64,000 nucleotides of DNA, taken from assembly GCA_003427395.1 (NCBI GenBank), contig BFEA01000273.1, positions 1,046,779 through 1,110,778 on the forward strand. The letters run 5' to 3'. The notes beneath the pieces were generated by a model. It had not been told where the DNA came from and ran no database searches. It saw only the letters and a list, made by a program, of their open reading frames with translations. This DNA comes from Chara braunii (lineage: Eukaryota; Streptophyta; Charophyceae; Charales; Characeae). Position 1 is the stretch's first letter. Each line of letters starts with the position of its first letter. Positions 42,390 to 52,900 of the stretch are shown piece by piece. Made by a program: the position numbers and the translations under genes.

Positions 42390-43310
42390 AGTTTTCATGG
42401 TTGGACGTTGTAGTCCGTGGTAGTCGTCAAAGTCAAACCCCTTGAGGTTGGCCACCACGACAGCCCTAAAGTTGTCTACTCAACCCCTCTGCACAGGGTG
42501 CAGAAGAGAGTGTGGTCTTCAACCGCGCATGGCGTTTGTCTAGCGCCGAGAAGGTAACCCCTCAAAGCGCTTGTCAGCCGACACTTGAGTGTCAAAAGAG
42601 ACCCTCGAGATTGTCAAGGGTCGCGCGGTTACGAGTACCACATAGTACCCCATCAGCGCGAATGCCTGCGAATGCCCGCATGACTGGTTGATATGAGAAG
42701 GCCATGCGCGCGCACGACTATTATGCAAAAAACCAGCGCGCGATACCTATCTGATCCTCGCGGCATGAAGTTATGGGTCGGACTGAAGGGACTAGGCGTG
42801 TTGTTGTGGTGTTGTTGGCGGTGTTTGTTTAGTGTTTTCCCATGTGTTATGTGTGGCTAGATGTGAGTGTTGTGGTGTACGCGTAATGTGCGTGATGCGT
42901 CCTAGCCGACCGCCGCCAAGTCGCGTTTGGGACCTCAGCCCCCCAGTACGTCGATTCGCATGCGGGTTCGATGTTCGGGCGTTCGACCGCGCGTACCCCC
43001 CTATGCTACAGCGAACGAGAAACGCCCTCGGCTGGGCCACCTCTGCAATTGCATACGAAAAGCTTCCGCATGTGGTTCAGTAGCTCGGCAGGGATACACC
43101 CACCTAAGGGATGGTGACAGCTCCCGCAGGTGTAGGTAAGCGGTGCCTCGCGTGACCCTGTCCTATCGTAGGGGCTCGCAAGAGGTACGGCTGGCGCACT
43201 CGGCCGGAGCGGCAACGCTCTCCGCGATAAGTCCTGCCGAATCCTGTGTGACGCGGCCGGGAGGGTCCCCGTGCGGGACCGATGCGCTCGACAACGTAGT
43301 ACAAGATAGC
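42390..43310 (+). repeat. trailing conserved module, copy C
   Basis: Matches 13165-14180 throughout and 17690-18110 inverted. See copy A for landmarks. The stretch 41400-42390 between central and trailing modules has no counterpart of similar length in copy A and no gene. Confidence 0.75.
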
Positions 43311-43582
43311 AAACCAGAGTGCTAGAATACTAATGACTAGCCCCATCAACGTTTGAATGCAGACCAAACATACATCATACTCATCACAAGGTGTGAAGGG
43401 AGCCTTGCGCTATACATAGAGAAGAAGCGCCAGGTCCAGACATACACAAATGAAGAGGAGGGGATCAGACGAAGAGGAAGGGGGAGATGGGAAAGACGTC
43501 AACACCAAGTCTCGTTACGAGTCCCAAATAATCCCTCTTCAAAATGTATGAAGTCCAATGTCGAGATTGGATCTGAATGTCA

Positions 43583-43588
<6 letters not shown>

Positions 43589-43676
<88 letters not shown>
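43589..43676. repeat. (CT)n, about 88 bases
   Basis: Uninterrupted CT dinucleotide run. Confidence 0.97.
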
Positions 43677-43679
<3 letters not shown>

Positions 43680-43769
43680 GTCTGTTGATGCAGTGAAGTC
43701 AGACAGTGAGAGGGTGAGAAGGAGATGGTGGAATGAGAAGACCAAGAAGAAGAACTCTCTCTCTCTCAC

Positions 43770-44345
43770 GAGCCAGGTACTAACCTGTGAAGTTGGCGCT
43801 GTGCTGCAGGTACCTCGAAGACGAAGCTGGAGCAACGGCGCTGCAGGTAAGTATCCTCGGCCTCCGCCCAATCTCTCTCTCTAGTACTACTCTAGCTATG
43901 GCGCCCAACGCGGAAGACTACACCTAACGCTACTAGCGCCCAGCGCTGAAGACTGCTGCTAACACTACCACTACTCCTGCAGCGCTCCTCCAGAGTGCTG
44001 CTGCCGAATGCTGAAGACTACTGACTGCCTCCTGCCTCCACGTGAGGTGCCTGGGAAGTACCTAGGAGCTACCTCCCAACTACCTGCAGGCTGCAGGGCG
44101 GGCCAGTCTTATATAGTGCTGGCCCGTCTAGGAGGCTGCTCTTGCCAATGCCAAAACATGCCAGACCCTGGGGTTGAAGCTCAAACAAAGGTTGTCTTGA
44201 AAATAGGCCAAAAATGGCCTGAGCTAAAACCCTGGTCTGGTGCCTGAGTTTCAGGGCAGGTCGAACTGATGAGGGCCTGAAAATGGCCCTCAGTTTCAGG
44301 CTGAAAATACTCAGGGTCGGAAAGGCCCTGATGTAGCCTGAAACG
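43770..44345. other. unassigned stretch with GCGCT-rich words
   Basis: Repeated GCGCC(C)AGCGC and CTGAAGACT-CT-CT words between 43905 and 44035 and a CTTATATAGTGC TATA-like word at 44108. It resembles the style of the LTR-like sequence near 56580-56700 but no alignment is good enough to call an LTR. No gene. Confidence 0.3.
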
Positions 44346-44495
44346 ACACAGGGCCTGTAGGCCCTTGTTTTCAGGCTTTCAGGCTGAAACGATACGGGGC
44401 CTGTAGGCCCTTGTTTTCAGGCTTTCCGGCTGAAAACAACACGGGGCCTGTAGGCCCTTGTTTTCAGACTTTCAGGCTGAAACAACGCGGGCCTG
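44345..44495. repeat. 46-bp tandem repeat with palindromes
   Basis: Three full units start at 44351, 44397 and 44444. Each contains the palindrome GGGCCTGTAGGCCC, then TTGTTTTCAGGCTTTCAGGC, itself a CAGGC/GCCTG-type repeat, then TGAAACNANAC. Partial units extend to about 44235 with more CCTGAAA and GGCCCT words. Confidence 0.88.
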
Positions 44496-44499
44496 AAAA

Positions 44500-45890
44500 T
44501 GGCACGTGCAGCCTGTTGCAGGCGCAGCATGTAACACCCCTTCACTGTCCGTGATAGAATCCGTCCGATCTACACAGGGAGGACTCTCGGCCTGGCCATG
44601 CACAGGGGAACGAGGTGGCTCAACCAGATTGCTCTCCAGCTGCTGTCAAGCTTGCGGGTACACCAACATACTGTTCTTGATGGACGACCGCTTGGTGATA
44701 GAAAGAGTTAATGTTTTCAATGTGTGCAACCTACCGCAATTATCCCATAGAGTCCATGAATTATCTGCAAAAGTATCAGCCCTGAAACGGCCTGGACAGT
44801 AGGATGTATGCACAAATATTCGGATCCATGCCTATCACGTGATTATGTGGGGCAGGCTGTAGTTGTAGTCGCGTACCCATAAATGCCATAGAGAGAACGG
44901 CTATGTTTACGCCAAGTGCTGTACTGTCGTCCTCTGGGCAGATAGCACGGTGCTATTCTTCTATCCAGCAGACAATGTCTGCAAAATCAGATATGGTATA
45001 AGGGTTGCAGTTGTATGGGAGGAGATACATTGATGGCATAGTACGCACAGTGGCCTCGCTGTAGCATTATGATATCTTCTGATTCCACAGATTGTGCAGC
45101 AGGGGGAGGTTCATTCAGTTCTACAGATCGCACAGCTAGCACAGACTCGTTGCGCACTTGACTATTTCTGTCAGGTTCCTCCGGCTGTATTAACTCCATT
45201 GGTTCTACTATGCACTCTAGAGAAAAATCATCCTTCATCCGGGGGCCATCAAGTAATCATTAGCAATTGGGGCGGGGGAGCAGGTGGGGTTAGGTGGATG
45301 AGAAATGGGTGGGTCCGATGCATGAAGCGGAAACTGATCAGCTGCACTTGTGCTCAGAGTGGTTGCCAGTCGTGCAAATGCTGCACAGGTAGCTGCACCT
45401 CGTGTCTGGTGGACATGCAGGCCGGCATTCAATGTGTACTATTCCTGGCTAGTGTACCGAGCGACAATGTCGTTCTGTACGGTTGCAAGCATCTTGTCAG
45501 AGCAGATCTCTAACCCCCGCATCGGGTCTGGTGATCATGCTGTTCAAGGACAAACAAGGCCGCTGTCTTGGAGGTGGCGGTGGAGATGAGGAATGTCTCC
45601 GTCGAACAGGCATCTGTAATGGTCGATCTGACAAAGGAAGCCTTGCACAACAAGGCCATTGTGACGGCCAAACTGACCATGCATGTGTCGATGATGGGGT
45701 TGATGATGAGGATGTGTCAGAGGAGGAAGAAGAGAGAGAAGAGGAAGAAGAAGACGAAGAAGAGGCAGATGAACATAAAAACATAAAGTTCGGAGTTCGA
45801 CGGCTAAATACATTCCAATCAAAAATTGAATCAAATCATAAGATGACATCACGAAAAGCATGCTACGAGTAGAATTAACACCATAGATTA
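44500..45890. other. unassigned stretch
   Basis: Frames of 80-139 residues occur (for example minus 45238-44987, acidic and Glu/Pro-rich; plus 45483-45872, ending in an acidic run) but I recognise none. The acidic run at 45720-45780 is a GAAGAG-type simple repeat. No gene supported. Confidence 0.35.
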
Positions 45891-46405
45891 AAAAGCATTC
45901 AAAGCAAGGCTGAACATCCGGTCCCCCCGGGGGCCCCTTCCCCAACCGAAACCGGGCCGGTGGTACCAGCCGGTGGAGAGCACCGGTTCCCCGCCGATTG
46001 GAAATGGCGCAATTCACTGGCGGGGGGGATTCGGTTTTTTTGGAGGGCGGGAGGCCACCATGCAGGTCGTGGAGGCCTCCTGGCCCCCAAAAAAAATCAA
46101 CCGGGTCCGGTAGGCCCGCCAGATTATTAAAAAACTGGCAGTCTACTTGGGCCGTCGATCTGGTGAGATCTGCGGCCCAGATAGGCCGCCCATTTTTGAA
46201 CATTCGGGCGGGAACCACCCAAAGATCTTGGCGGCGATCCAAAAATCCCCAGGCACAGCCCCCACCACCCCGCCTCCCGCCTCCAGCTGCTTTCGAGAAG
46301 CAGGACCCGTCACTTCGACACTTCGTCGAAAGGGAACGAGGTCGAGACTGCGTTGCCCCCCCCACGTCCACTCGCTGCCTACCCTCCACGCGCGCCCACT
46401 ACTTT

Positions 46406-46449
<44 letters not shown>

Positions 46450-46524
46450 NNNNNNNNNNNNNNNNNNNNNNNNNNNNNNNNNNNNNNNNNNNNNNNNNNN
46501 NNNNNNNNNNNNNNNNNNNNNNNN

Positions 46525-46598
<74 letters not shown>
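46406..46598. repeat. (CT)n with assembly gap
   Basis: CT repeats on both sides of 75 Ns (46450-46524). The gap length is probably nominal. A GAAGAAG run follows at 46635-46700. Confidence 0.97.
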
Positions 46599-46603
<5 letters not shown>

Positions 46604-46718
46604 CGCAAACTTTGGACTTCGGCTTTGCCAAAAGAAGAAGAAGAAGAAGAAGAAGGAGAAGAAGATAGTAAGAAGAAGAAGAAGATAGTATGAAGAAGAA
46701 ACAGAGAGCGAGAGACGG

Positions 46719-47110
46719 TTAACGGGGGCCCAAATATTCGCCGGTTTCGCTGCCAATTGCGGTGCGAATTTCATCAAAAATTTTAAAAACAAACGATATG
46801 AGACCATAGTGCAAACATCAAAAAAGGAAACAGGCCAAAAAGAATGAAAAAAAAAAAAACAAAAAAACACTATGAAACCCTAACACAAAGACACTGTCCG
46901 AGTCAAAATGAAGCGTCCAACGAATTCAACAAAATGCCAACTTTTTCATTATTGATCCAAACATGTCAAAACTGCACACATGACATACCCTAAAGCACAT
47001 ATATATCACACAAAAAAAAAAAAACAAGAAAAAAAGCAAAAACTCAGCACAATATGACAGTTTCAGTGCAATTCGGTGCAAAATTGGTCGAAAATAACAC
47101 CCCTGGTTAA
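46719..47110. mobile_element. MITE-like element in a TTAA site (copy 2)
   Basis: A 384-bp element between TTAA at 46719-46722 and 47107-47110. Ends: left CGGGGGCCCAAATATTCGCC, right (reverse complement) CCAGGGGTGTTATTTTCGAC; they match in part, as do GCAATT-CGGTGC words further in on both sides. Again GG precedes and CC follows the TTAA pair, so the empty site is GGTTAACC, as in copy 1 at 26441. Inside A-rich, no gene. Confidence 0.45.
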
Positions 47111-47116
47111 CCACGT

Positions 47117-47225
47117 GTGATGACGATGATGATGATGATGATAACGATGACGATGATGCCGATGATGATGATGATGATGATGGTGGTGGTGCTGACGATG
47201 ATGATGGTGAGGAGGAGGAGGAGGA
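47117..47225. repeat. (GAT)n/(GGT)n simple repeat
   Basis: GATGATGAC-type repeat becoming GGTGGT and GAGGAG; ends in a GGAGGAGGAGG run at 47211-47227. Confidence 0.92.
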
Positions 47226-47548
47226 GGACCCTCAATCCATGCATTTCCACCCCCCCACCACCATCCCCCCCCCACCAACCCCATGAAAAAAAATGTGCAG
47301 ATCAATATTTCTCTGCGGATTCGGGGAGATCTTGACAAGCGCAGTCCAACCCCATCATCAAAAAAACAAAAAAAAAACAAAATTTGACTCCGTTTTGGGC
47401 CCAATCGGAATTCCGGTTGGACAACCAGGGTTCCAACCGGCCGGTGGCCGGTGCAGCCCAGATTCAAAGTTAATTGTTTGAAATAATTGAAACACATACA
47501 AAATGGTGCTGGCAGTACCAAAAAATAGAAAGACTTTATAAAAATAGG

Positions 47549-48589
47549 TCAAAGGATGCTGTAGTAGAAAACATCGACAGGGGTGGTGGTGGCAATAATA
47601 ATGATGGTGGCAGTGACGGCGGTGGTTGGGGGGGTAGTGGGAGTGGAGGCCGTGGCAATGGTGATAATGGAAAGGTATACCTTCAGCAACAGCAGCAGCA
47701 GTAGCCGTATTGGTAGACGCTGGCCTTCATCCCTTGCAGCCACTTCAATAACATTCACATTATTCATTGCGGCTGACACAGTCTCCACCTGAGTTGGCGT
47801 ATCCCCATTAATGTCTGCCACTTCAGCAGGAGTGACAGGTGAGAGCGGGCCCGCTGCATTTGATTGTGTGGAGGGCTGATGCTGCCCGTGGTCAAAATTG
47901 GTGTTAGGCAGTGGATGGTGGTCTACTGTGTGCAGTTGTGTGGAGGGCCTGTGCACAGAATTAGCATTCGGGAGTGGGTAAGCTATTGCCCAGCGCACCA
48001 CTCGGCGAAACCAATTCAAAAGCCATGTGACATGAGTAGGAAGTCGGTGCTGCCGGGCACGCACACATGCAGTCCAGCCTCTAGCCAGGACACTGGGAGG
48101 ATAGCCCCTAACAAGCATACCTCGTGTCAGGGAAGTCACTGCCGCTTTGAAGTCGGTGGTATTGTTACAGATGTGTTCAAACCTCATTAGCTGTCGCGTG
48201 AGCACACCTGCGGGCTGATCAGATGAGGCATTGGAGGAAGAATTGGGATAACGCATGATAAGGAATGTCCAGGCCTCAGCCTTATCAAATACGCCAATGC
48301 GAAGTGAGCCATCTGGCTGAACCAGGATTCTTGCCCCAAGGAAAAGGCACGAGTCATCTTGCTCAGAAGTGTCTTTCCACTCAAGACCATACCGAGCAGG
48401 AGGGGGCACTGATGTCTTCCAAGCTAGAATGTCATCAATGAATCGGTATGTGAATGCATATGCTTGCCAAAGATCATCGATAAACTGTTCTTCCCAATAA
48501 AGTGTGAGGTTGGCAATTTCTGGTCCACCAAAATGCCCATAGGGATACCGACCACCTGATGGCGCAGAGTGCCATCCTTTGTGTAACAA
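47549..48589 (-). pseudogene. Penelope-like RT, C-terminal half
   Basis: A 346-residue open stretch. It starts in the RT palm: GGPEIANLTLYWEEQFIDDL, then FTYRFIDDILAWKT with the FIDD catalytic box (F/YxDD), DDSCLFLGARILVQPDGSLR (a FLD--I-type motif) and MRYPNSSSNASSDQPAGVLT followed by RQLMRFEHICNN, LTRGMLVRGYPPSVLARGW, which is the typical Penelope RT thumb (Q--R---I, L--RGYP). Past residue 200 the sequence becomes Pro/Thr/Ser-rich and then follows an AAC/GGT simple repeat, so the natural end is unclear. Confidence 0.82.
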
Positions 48590-49271
48590 TCAAGTATTAG
48601 AGACCACAAACCGCAAATGCTGCTCTATTTCTGACACTTAAGAGGGCGCTGGACCCATGTGAGGCAGGTTTGTGTGATCCGGACGATGAGGACCTCCTAG
48701 AGCCACGTACATCTCTACTGGCCTTCTGCCCTGTGTGATCCACACCAAAGCATAGTCATCTGTTTCACGAACAGCATTTGGACATTGTTAAGAATCATGT
48801 CGCTTGGCAGGTTCATGTACATAGTTGTAAAATGCGCTGTATGCGGCATACACCCTTGAAGAGATTGTGCATTCTGCTTTAGATCGAGAATGACTGCCTC
48901 AGCACTTTCCGCGATCCAGCAACGCTGTACACCACTTTCTTGATAAAGCTCATTGGCCTTACTGCGCAGGGACTTGATCACTCCTTGGAGGCGTAGCTAA
49001 GAGAGCGGAAGGCCATTGTTATGCAGATCCGAAACTGAAGTTCGGCGAGGTGCAGATCGGGAACGATTGTTTCGACAAGTAACTCCAAGAATTGGACGAA
49101 GGGCCAGTGGAGATTTTTGTGCTTTGAGTGCAAAGTAGAGATAAGGCAGGGTGTCAATATGTCGATAGCCCCAACGTTGGTTGAAAAGTGCATGGCGATT
49201 GAGCAGCTGGCCACAGTCTCCAATGATTGATCGTAGGTGGGATTTACCAAGGTGCTGTGATAACTATGCAC
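48424..49271 (-). pseudogene. Penelope-like RT, N-terminal half
   Basis: Spread over three frames. Near 49160-49080 LPYLYFALKAQKSPLALRPI matches the P-LY---K-HK---RPI motif. The 48981-48715 frame has NELYQESGVQRCWIAESAEA and HFTTMYMNLPSDMILNNVQM, where TTMYMNLP stands where the first catalytic region (D--SLYTNIP) should be; the expected Asp is replaced by Thr. The 48609-48424 frame has HQVVGIPMGI, which runs by frameshift into GHFGGPEIANLTLYW of the next frame. Confidence 0.72.
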
Positions 49272-49320
49272 CAGCGCTTGGAGCAGATTGTGATGTTGTG
49301 CGATGTTTTATCGAAAGGTA

Positions 49321-50013
49321 CTATACCGAATTGTTGTCGGCACGCAAGGCAGTCCGCATAGGTGCTTGGTACAGTGACGTAGAAAAATTCCATTGGCATC
49401 TTGAAAGAATTGATGTGCGCCATCTGCGCAGCAGAGATTCATTATTGCGTGCTGATCTAAACTTGGCAATATACTCGTCCATATCCAGCTTCAAAGCTTT
49501 CATCACATCTGTGGTGTCGGCACTGAGGCCATACTTGGAGCTTTCAAAGAAGAGAGCCGTCCACGGTGGCCACATAGCGTGGAAATGCTTGTCGACAAGG
49601 ACAATTGTTAGGGTCTAGAAGAGGCATATTGCTTGTTAAACTGAGTGCTACTTTTGTAAAATTACAGAACTAGACACAAATGGGTAGCACCACCTTGTCA
49701 TGGCTACATATCTCCTTGGTAAGGACAGGCCGTGGATTAATTCAACAACCTCTGATAGTCGAAGGACGCTTCGTAATAGTGTGGTGCGAGCAACCTGCTG
49801 CATGTGCATGACCTTAATGAAATTTAAGGACGGAGCCTTATCATGTGCAGGGCCAGAGTACGGCTGTTGTGAATATTGCAGACCACAGATCATGCACTCT
49901 AGTTGACGAATGTTCAGTGTAAGCTCGGAGTTTACGACATTTGTTTGCATAGCAGTGAGCGAGAGCATTAGGCACAGGTGGCTCGGGAGAGGGTACGAGA
50001 TATGGATTGACAT
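49321..50013 (-). pseudogene. region between GIY-YIG and RT of the Penelope-like element
   Basis: Two minus-strand frames. 50013-49648 includes LTLNIRQLECMICGLQYSQQ and AHDKAPSLNFIKVMHMQQVA; 49575-49321 includes FHAMWPPWTALFFESSKYGL and ADTTDVMKALKLDMDEYIAK. They lie where the linker of a Chlamys-type protein would be. I recognise no named domain; CMIC with a downstream H could be half of a zinc site. Confidence 0.45.
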
Positions 50014-50252
50014 TCTGAGTAACCTGCTTCTGTAAGCATGCGATATAGGGCCGAGTGGACAGCGTAATGGAGCTGGGTCAGTGCCAATTGCGAAGGGTCT
50101 GTCTGTGGGAATTTGTGCTGCGGGTGAGTCCTAGAAGAAGAATTTTGGACTACCTCTCGAATGAATCCACCTGTTTGAACGATGAGATCGTCTGACAGGC
50201 AGTAGTCGTCTTCGTAGGAGGAGGCTGTTGAAGCTCCGAGGGTATACGGTGG

Positions 50253-50824
50253 TCAGGCGCCGAACCCAAAAACCTTCACGAGGGGTGGCAACGTGTCTAA
50301 ACAATTCAGGATGGATGGAGCCATCAGTGTTTTTTTATGGGGATCTGTGCACTCCAGGGGCCAGACAACAAAATGAAACAGGGGTTGCCTAGCCATGAAG
50401 TGATAGAGATGACGGTGACGAGAGCGCATCGTTTGAGATGAATAGCGGGAATGCCAGTGCTGTTGCAGAAGATAATGAGCAGAGTATGTGGTTTGCCCAA
50501 CATATGTGCGACCACATGGTCTGTGAATAATAGCATACTTAACCCCACCAGCTGAAAGAGCATCCATTCCTGGTTTAATGGGGCTCTGATTGATGCCTCG
50601 TAACTGCAGTTCTAAATGTTCCGCCCGGGCTGCTGCTGCCACACAGTGGAGTCACTTTTAAACCGATGCCCTGTGTCATAGAGATTAGTGTTCCAATCAT
50701 GATGTGCAACCCAATCAACTCTGTTAGACTGTCGTGCATAGCGCTGACTAGAAGAAGAGTGCAGGGGGGTTACCATCAAGAGGATCATAAGTAGGTTGTG
50801 TAGTTCATGCCGCGCCACTAGCAC
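50253..50824 (-). pseudogene. GIY-YIG endonuclease domain
   Basis: Frame 50642-50253: GGVKYAIIHRPCGRTYVGQT fits the GIY-YIG core (x-Y-x-I...G--YVGQT), followed by ARYLLQQHW-type text (ALQQHWHSRYSSQTMRSRHR with the conserved R/H), LYHFMARQPLFHFVVWPLE with the region that should hold the catalytic Glu. The frame 50824-50612 precedes it with no recognised domain. This nuclease would nick the target for priming reverse transcription. Confidence 0.78.
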
Positions 50825-50984
50825 TGGAATCCCCTTTCAAATCCCTTTCCTGATTCTCACGTTGTAACGTCAACATCATAGGTGAAGTAGAAATTCTGCT
50901 TTCTAGAAAGGAAAAGATTTCTAAGACACCACAAAAAAAAAAGAAAAAGGAGAACATTGTATAAGGGTAAAACCATGGTCCAGG

Positions 50985-51791
50985 GTTTTAGGCCCGTCGG
51001 CTCAGCATGGGGAGGCCGCCGACATACCGTGCAGGAGGCACTTGCCACAAAGTTTCCCAAGCAATGGCTCGGCTAGTGCGCAGAATGCCTCTACCTGCGA
51101 GTGTGCTCCGGGCAACTGCACCAGACGCCGGGCACAGCAAGACTAGCTATTCTGTTAGGAAGGAGTTCCCGATCATCACCTGGAACTCTAGGTACAAGGT
51201 TTATGCCAAGGAGACATCCTGCGAGGGTGAGATGAGTAGGAGTACTCCGCACCTGAGTCTGGCACACCTTGGGTGGGGAGCTAACTATACTCACTGTGCA
51301 GAAGGAAAGGGCAAGAAACCGCGCCCTTTCGGTGAACGCCACCACAGGACATGGGCTTCTGAAACAGAACCAAAAGGCCAGTCACATAGACAAGCCAAAA
51401 GCAATATAGTTAGTTCAACAAGGTCAGTTTCAACTCGTAACATAATGAAATCATAGAACCAAACGAGACAGACAACAGACTCGAGGCAGACTCGCATTTT
51501 TGGGTGGGAGACATATCGATGTACCGGCACATGTTCAATCCACCATAGTAGATGTTCAATCCATCACACTAGAGGAAGTTCGATGTGCCGGTACATGTTC
51601 AATCCACCATAGTAGATCATCATAGCAAGAGAAGCCCTCGCATTTATTCAGGCCAAGCACGTTGGATAAATCAAACAAGTATATGGTCGTCAAAAGCCTT
51701 ATAAAACACATCCAGCTTACCATAAGTGTGACCTGCAAGTACAGGTCCGATCCTAGCTGCTCAATCCACAAGAGCAGAGAGCTAGCAGGAC

Positions 51792-51840
<49 letters not shown>

Positions 51841-52240
51841 TGTGTGTGTACGTACCTATCTGTGTGTTTGTGCGGCCTCTATATATTAAAAAAAAAAAAA
51901 AAAAAAAAATCTCTCTCATTCCATCCAAGAATCATCACACAATGTGTGACGCTGTGTGCGTATGTGTGGTCATGTTCGCTATATATAACTCCTCAAACAA
52001 TTGCATGACCGTGCCAGATTGTTGAACTTTCACCAACTCAGGAGGCTAAACCCCAATAGTCTTCCCAGAATGCATTTGACAAATGGAGAAGGACTCGTCA
52101 CATCGTCCAGAGTTAGCAATATCCCCGAGGAAAGGGGTCAACTTTCCTCACACCAGCCTTGCAATCCTAGCAGACTGTCGATCCAAGAATGGCCATGACA
52201 AAACGAATTGCAATAAGTCTGACAAACTAACAAGTCACAG
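50985..52240 (+). repeat. 1.3-kb direct repeat, left copy
   Basis: Matches 57485-58885. Shared words: GCCACAAAGTTTCCCAAGCAATGG / GCCACAGAGTTTCCCAAGCA, TATTCTGTT, GTTTATG-CAA, GCGAGGGTGAG-GAGTAG-A-TACTC, CTGAGTCTGGCA, then near the end TTTCACCAACTCA, GAATGCATTT, CCTTGCAATCCTAG and GACTGTCGAT. The middle is poorly aligned and contains (GT)n (51794-51850) and an A run (51890-51909). A shorter duplication of GTACCGGTGTTCAATCCA-type text lies near 51515 and 51580. Confidence 0.65.
51794..51850. repeat. (GT)n microsatellite
   Basis: TG dinucleotide repeat interrupted by TATG once; an A20 run follows at 51890-51909. Confidence 0.95.
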
Positions 52241-52474
52241 CCATAACACCCACTCCACACACCCACTCACCCTTAGATACCTAGCGGCATGAACGCTAGC
52301 ACAGTTCGGCCCCAGCCGCGTCGACAGTGTTGTTTGTTGTGTGTGTGAGAGAGAGCGCTCAGTGGCACTCCGCACGACAGTGTTGTGTGTGTCTCTGTCT
52401 GCGTGAATGTTGTCATCTTCACTATAGACAATTCCACAAAAAAGCACGGTTTCACCAACTGTGCATGAGAGAGA

Positions 52475-52572
52475 GAGAGAAGGCACGTTCTCTCTCTCAC
52501 ACACTTGGATGGCATCCATGAATAGGCAATGTGTGCATGCTGGCAGGGACATGCATTCATGCGTGAGTGGGA

Positions 52573-52605
<33 letters not shown>

Positions 52606-52620
52606 GAAAGAAAGAGAGAG
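52475..52620. repeat. GA-rich and (ACAG)n repeats at the element 3 edge
   Basis: GAGAGA and ACAGACAG runs between 52575 and 52619 sit directly upstream of the first recognisable protease codons of element 3 and appear to replace its missing 5' part. Confidence 0.8.
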
Positions 52621-52621
52621 C

Positions 52622-52879
52622 TTGATAAGATTGTGCCGCAGTTATATAAGTAAGAAAGGATTGCAAAAGTTGCACCTGGGCTTGAAGGTAAAGAAGTTAG
52701 ACGAGCCCGTTACTAGTAAGTTAGCAGATAACAGAGAGATGATAGTAGACAAATGCAATGAAGAGGTTAGGGCATACTTCCGGTTGGAGGCAGGGAGGAA
52801 GATAGAAAACGTGTTGCACTCCTTAACACTCTTAGTGGAGGATAGTTTACCCTTTGACATGATACTAGGAACTGACTAG
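52622..52879 (+). pseudogene. aspartic protease remnant, element 3
   Basis: Begins in the middle of the domain: LCRSYISKKGLQKLHLGLKV, matching ATHSYISRKALQKLKLNLKV of element 2, then YFRLEAGRK, and ends LTLLVEDSLPFDMILGTD with the ILG-D motif. The DSG active site lies upstream of the break and is absent. Confidence 0.8.
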
Positions 52880-52900
52880 GGTGAGGCCGCCGATGCAAAT

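Larger units (their letters stand above)
47549..50830 (-). mobile_element. Penelope-like element with GIY-YIG first (Chlamys type), decayed
   Basis: On the minus strand a GIY-YIG endonuclease (50642-50253) precedes a Penelope-type RT (about 49160-48060). Classical Penelope elements have RT first and GIY-YIG last; the reversed order is the hallmark of the Chlamys/Naiad group described from green algae, protists and invertebrates. Stops and frameshifts lie between and within domains. I could not find the terminal repeats these elements often carry. Ends given are those of recognisable coding sequence. Confidence 0.75.

Noticed and set aside
45544-46389. A 281-residue minus-strand frame and a 231-residue plus-strand frame opposite it.
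   Set aside because: No recognisable domain, the plus frame runs through Ns and CT repeat, and the minus frame reads through the complement of a GAAGAG repeat.
47700-48000. Treating the Thr/Pro/Leu-rich tail after the Penelope RT thumb as a further protein domain.
   Set aside because: It follows CAG and GGT simple repeats and the stretch of Leu comes from a (CAG)n tract near 47690-47702.
52235-52675. A 146-residue minus-strand frame with a Cys/Leu/Ser-rich segment.
   Set aside because: Overlaps (GA)n and (ACAG)n repeats and the real protease remnant on the other strand.
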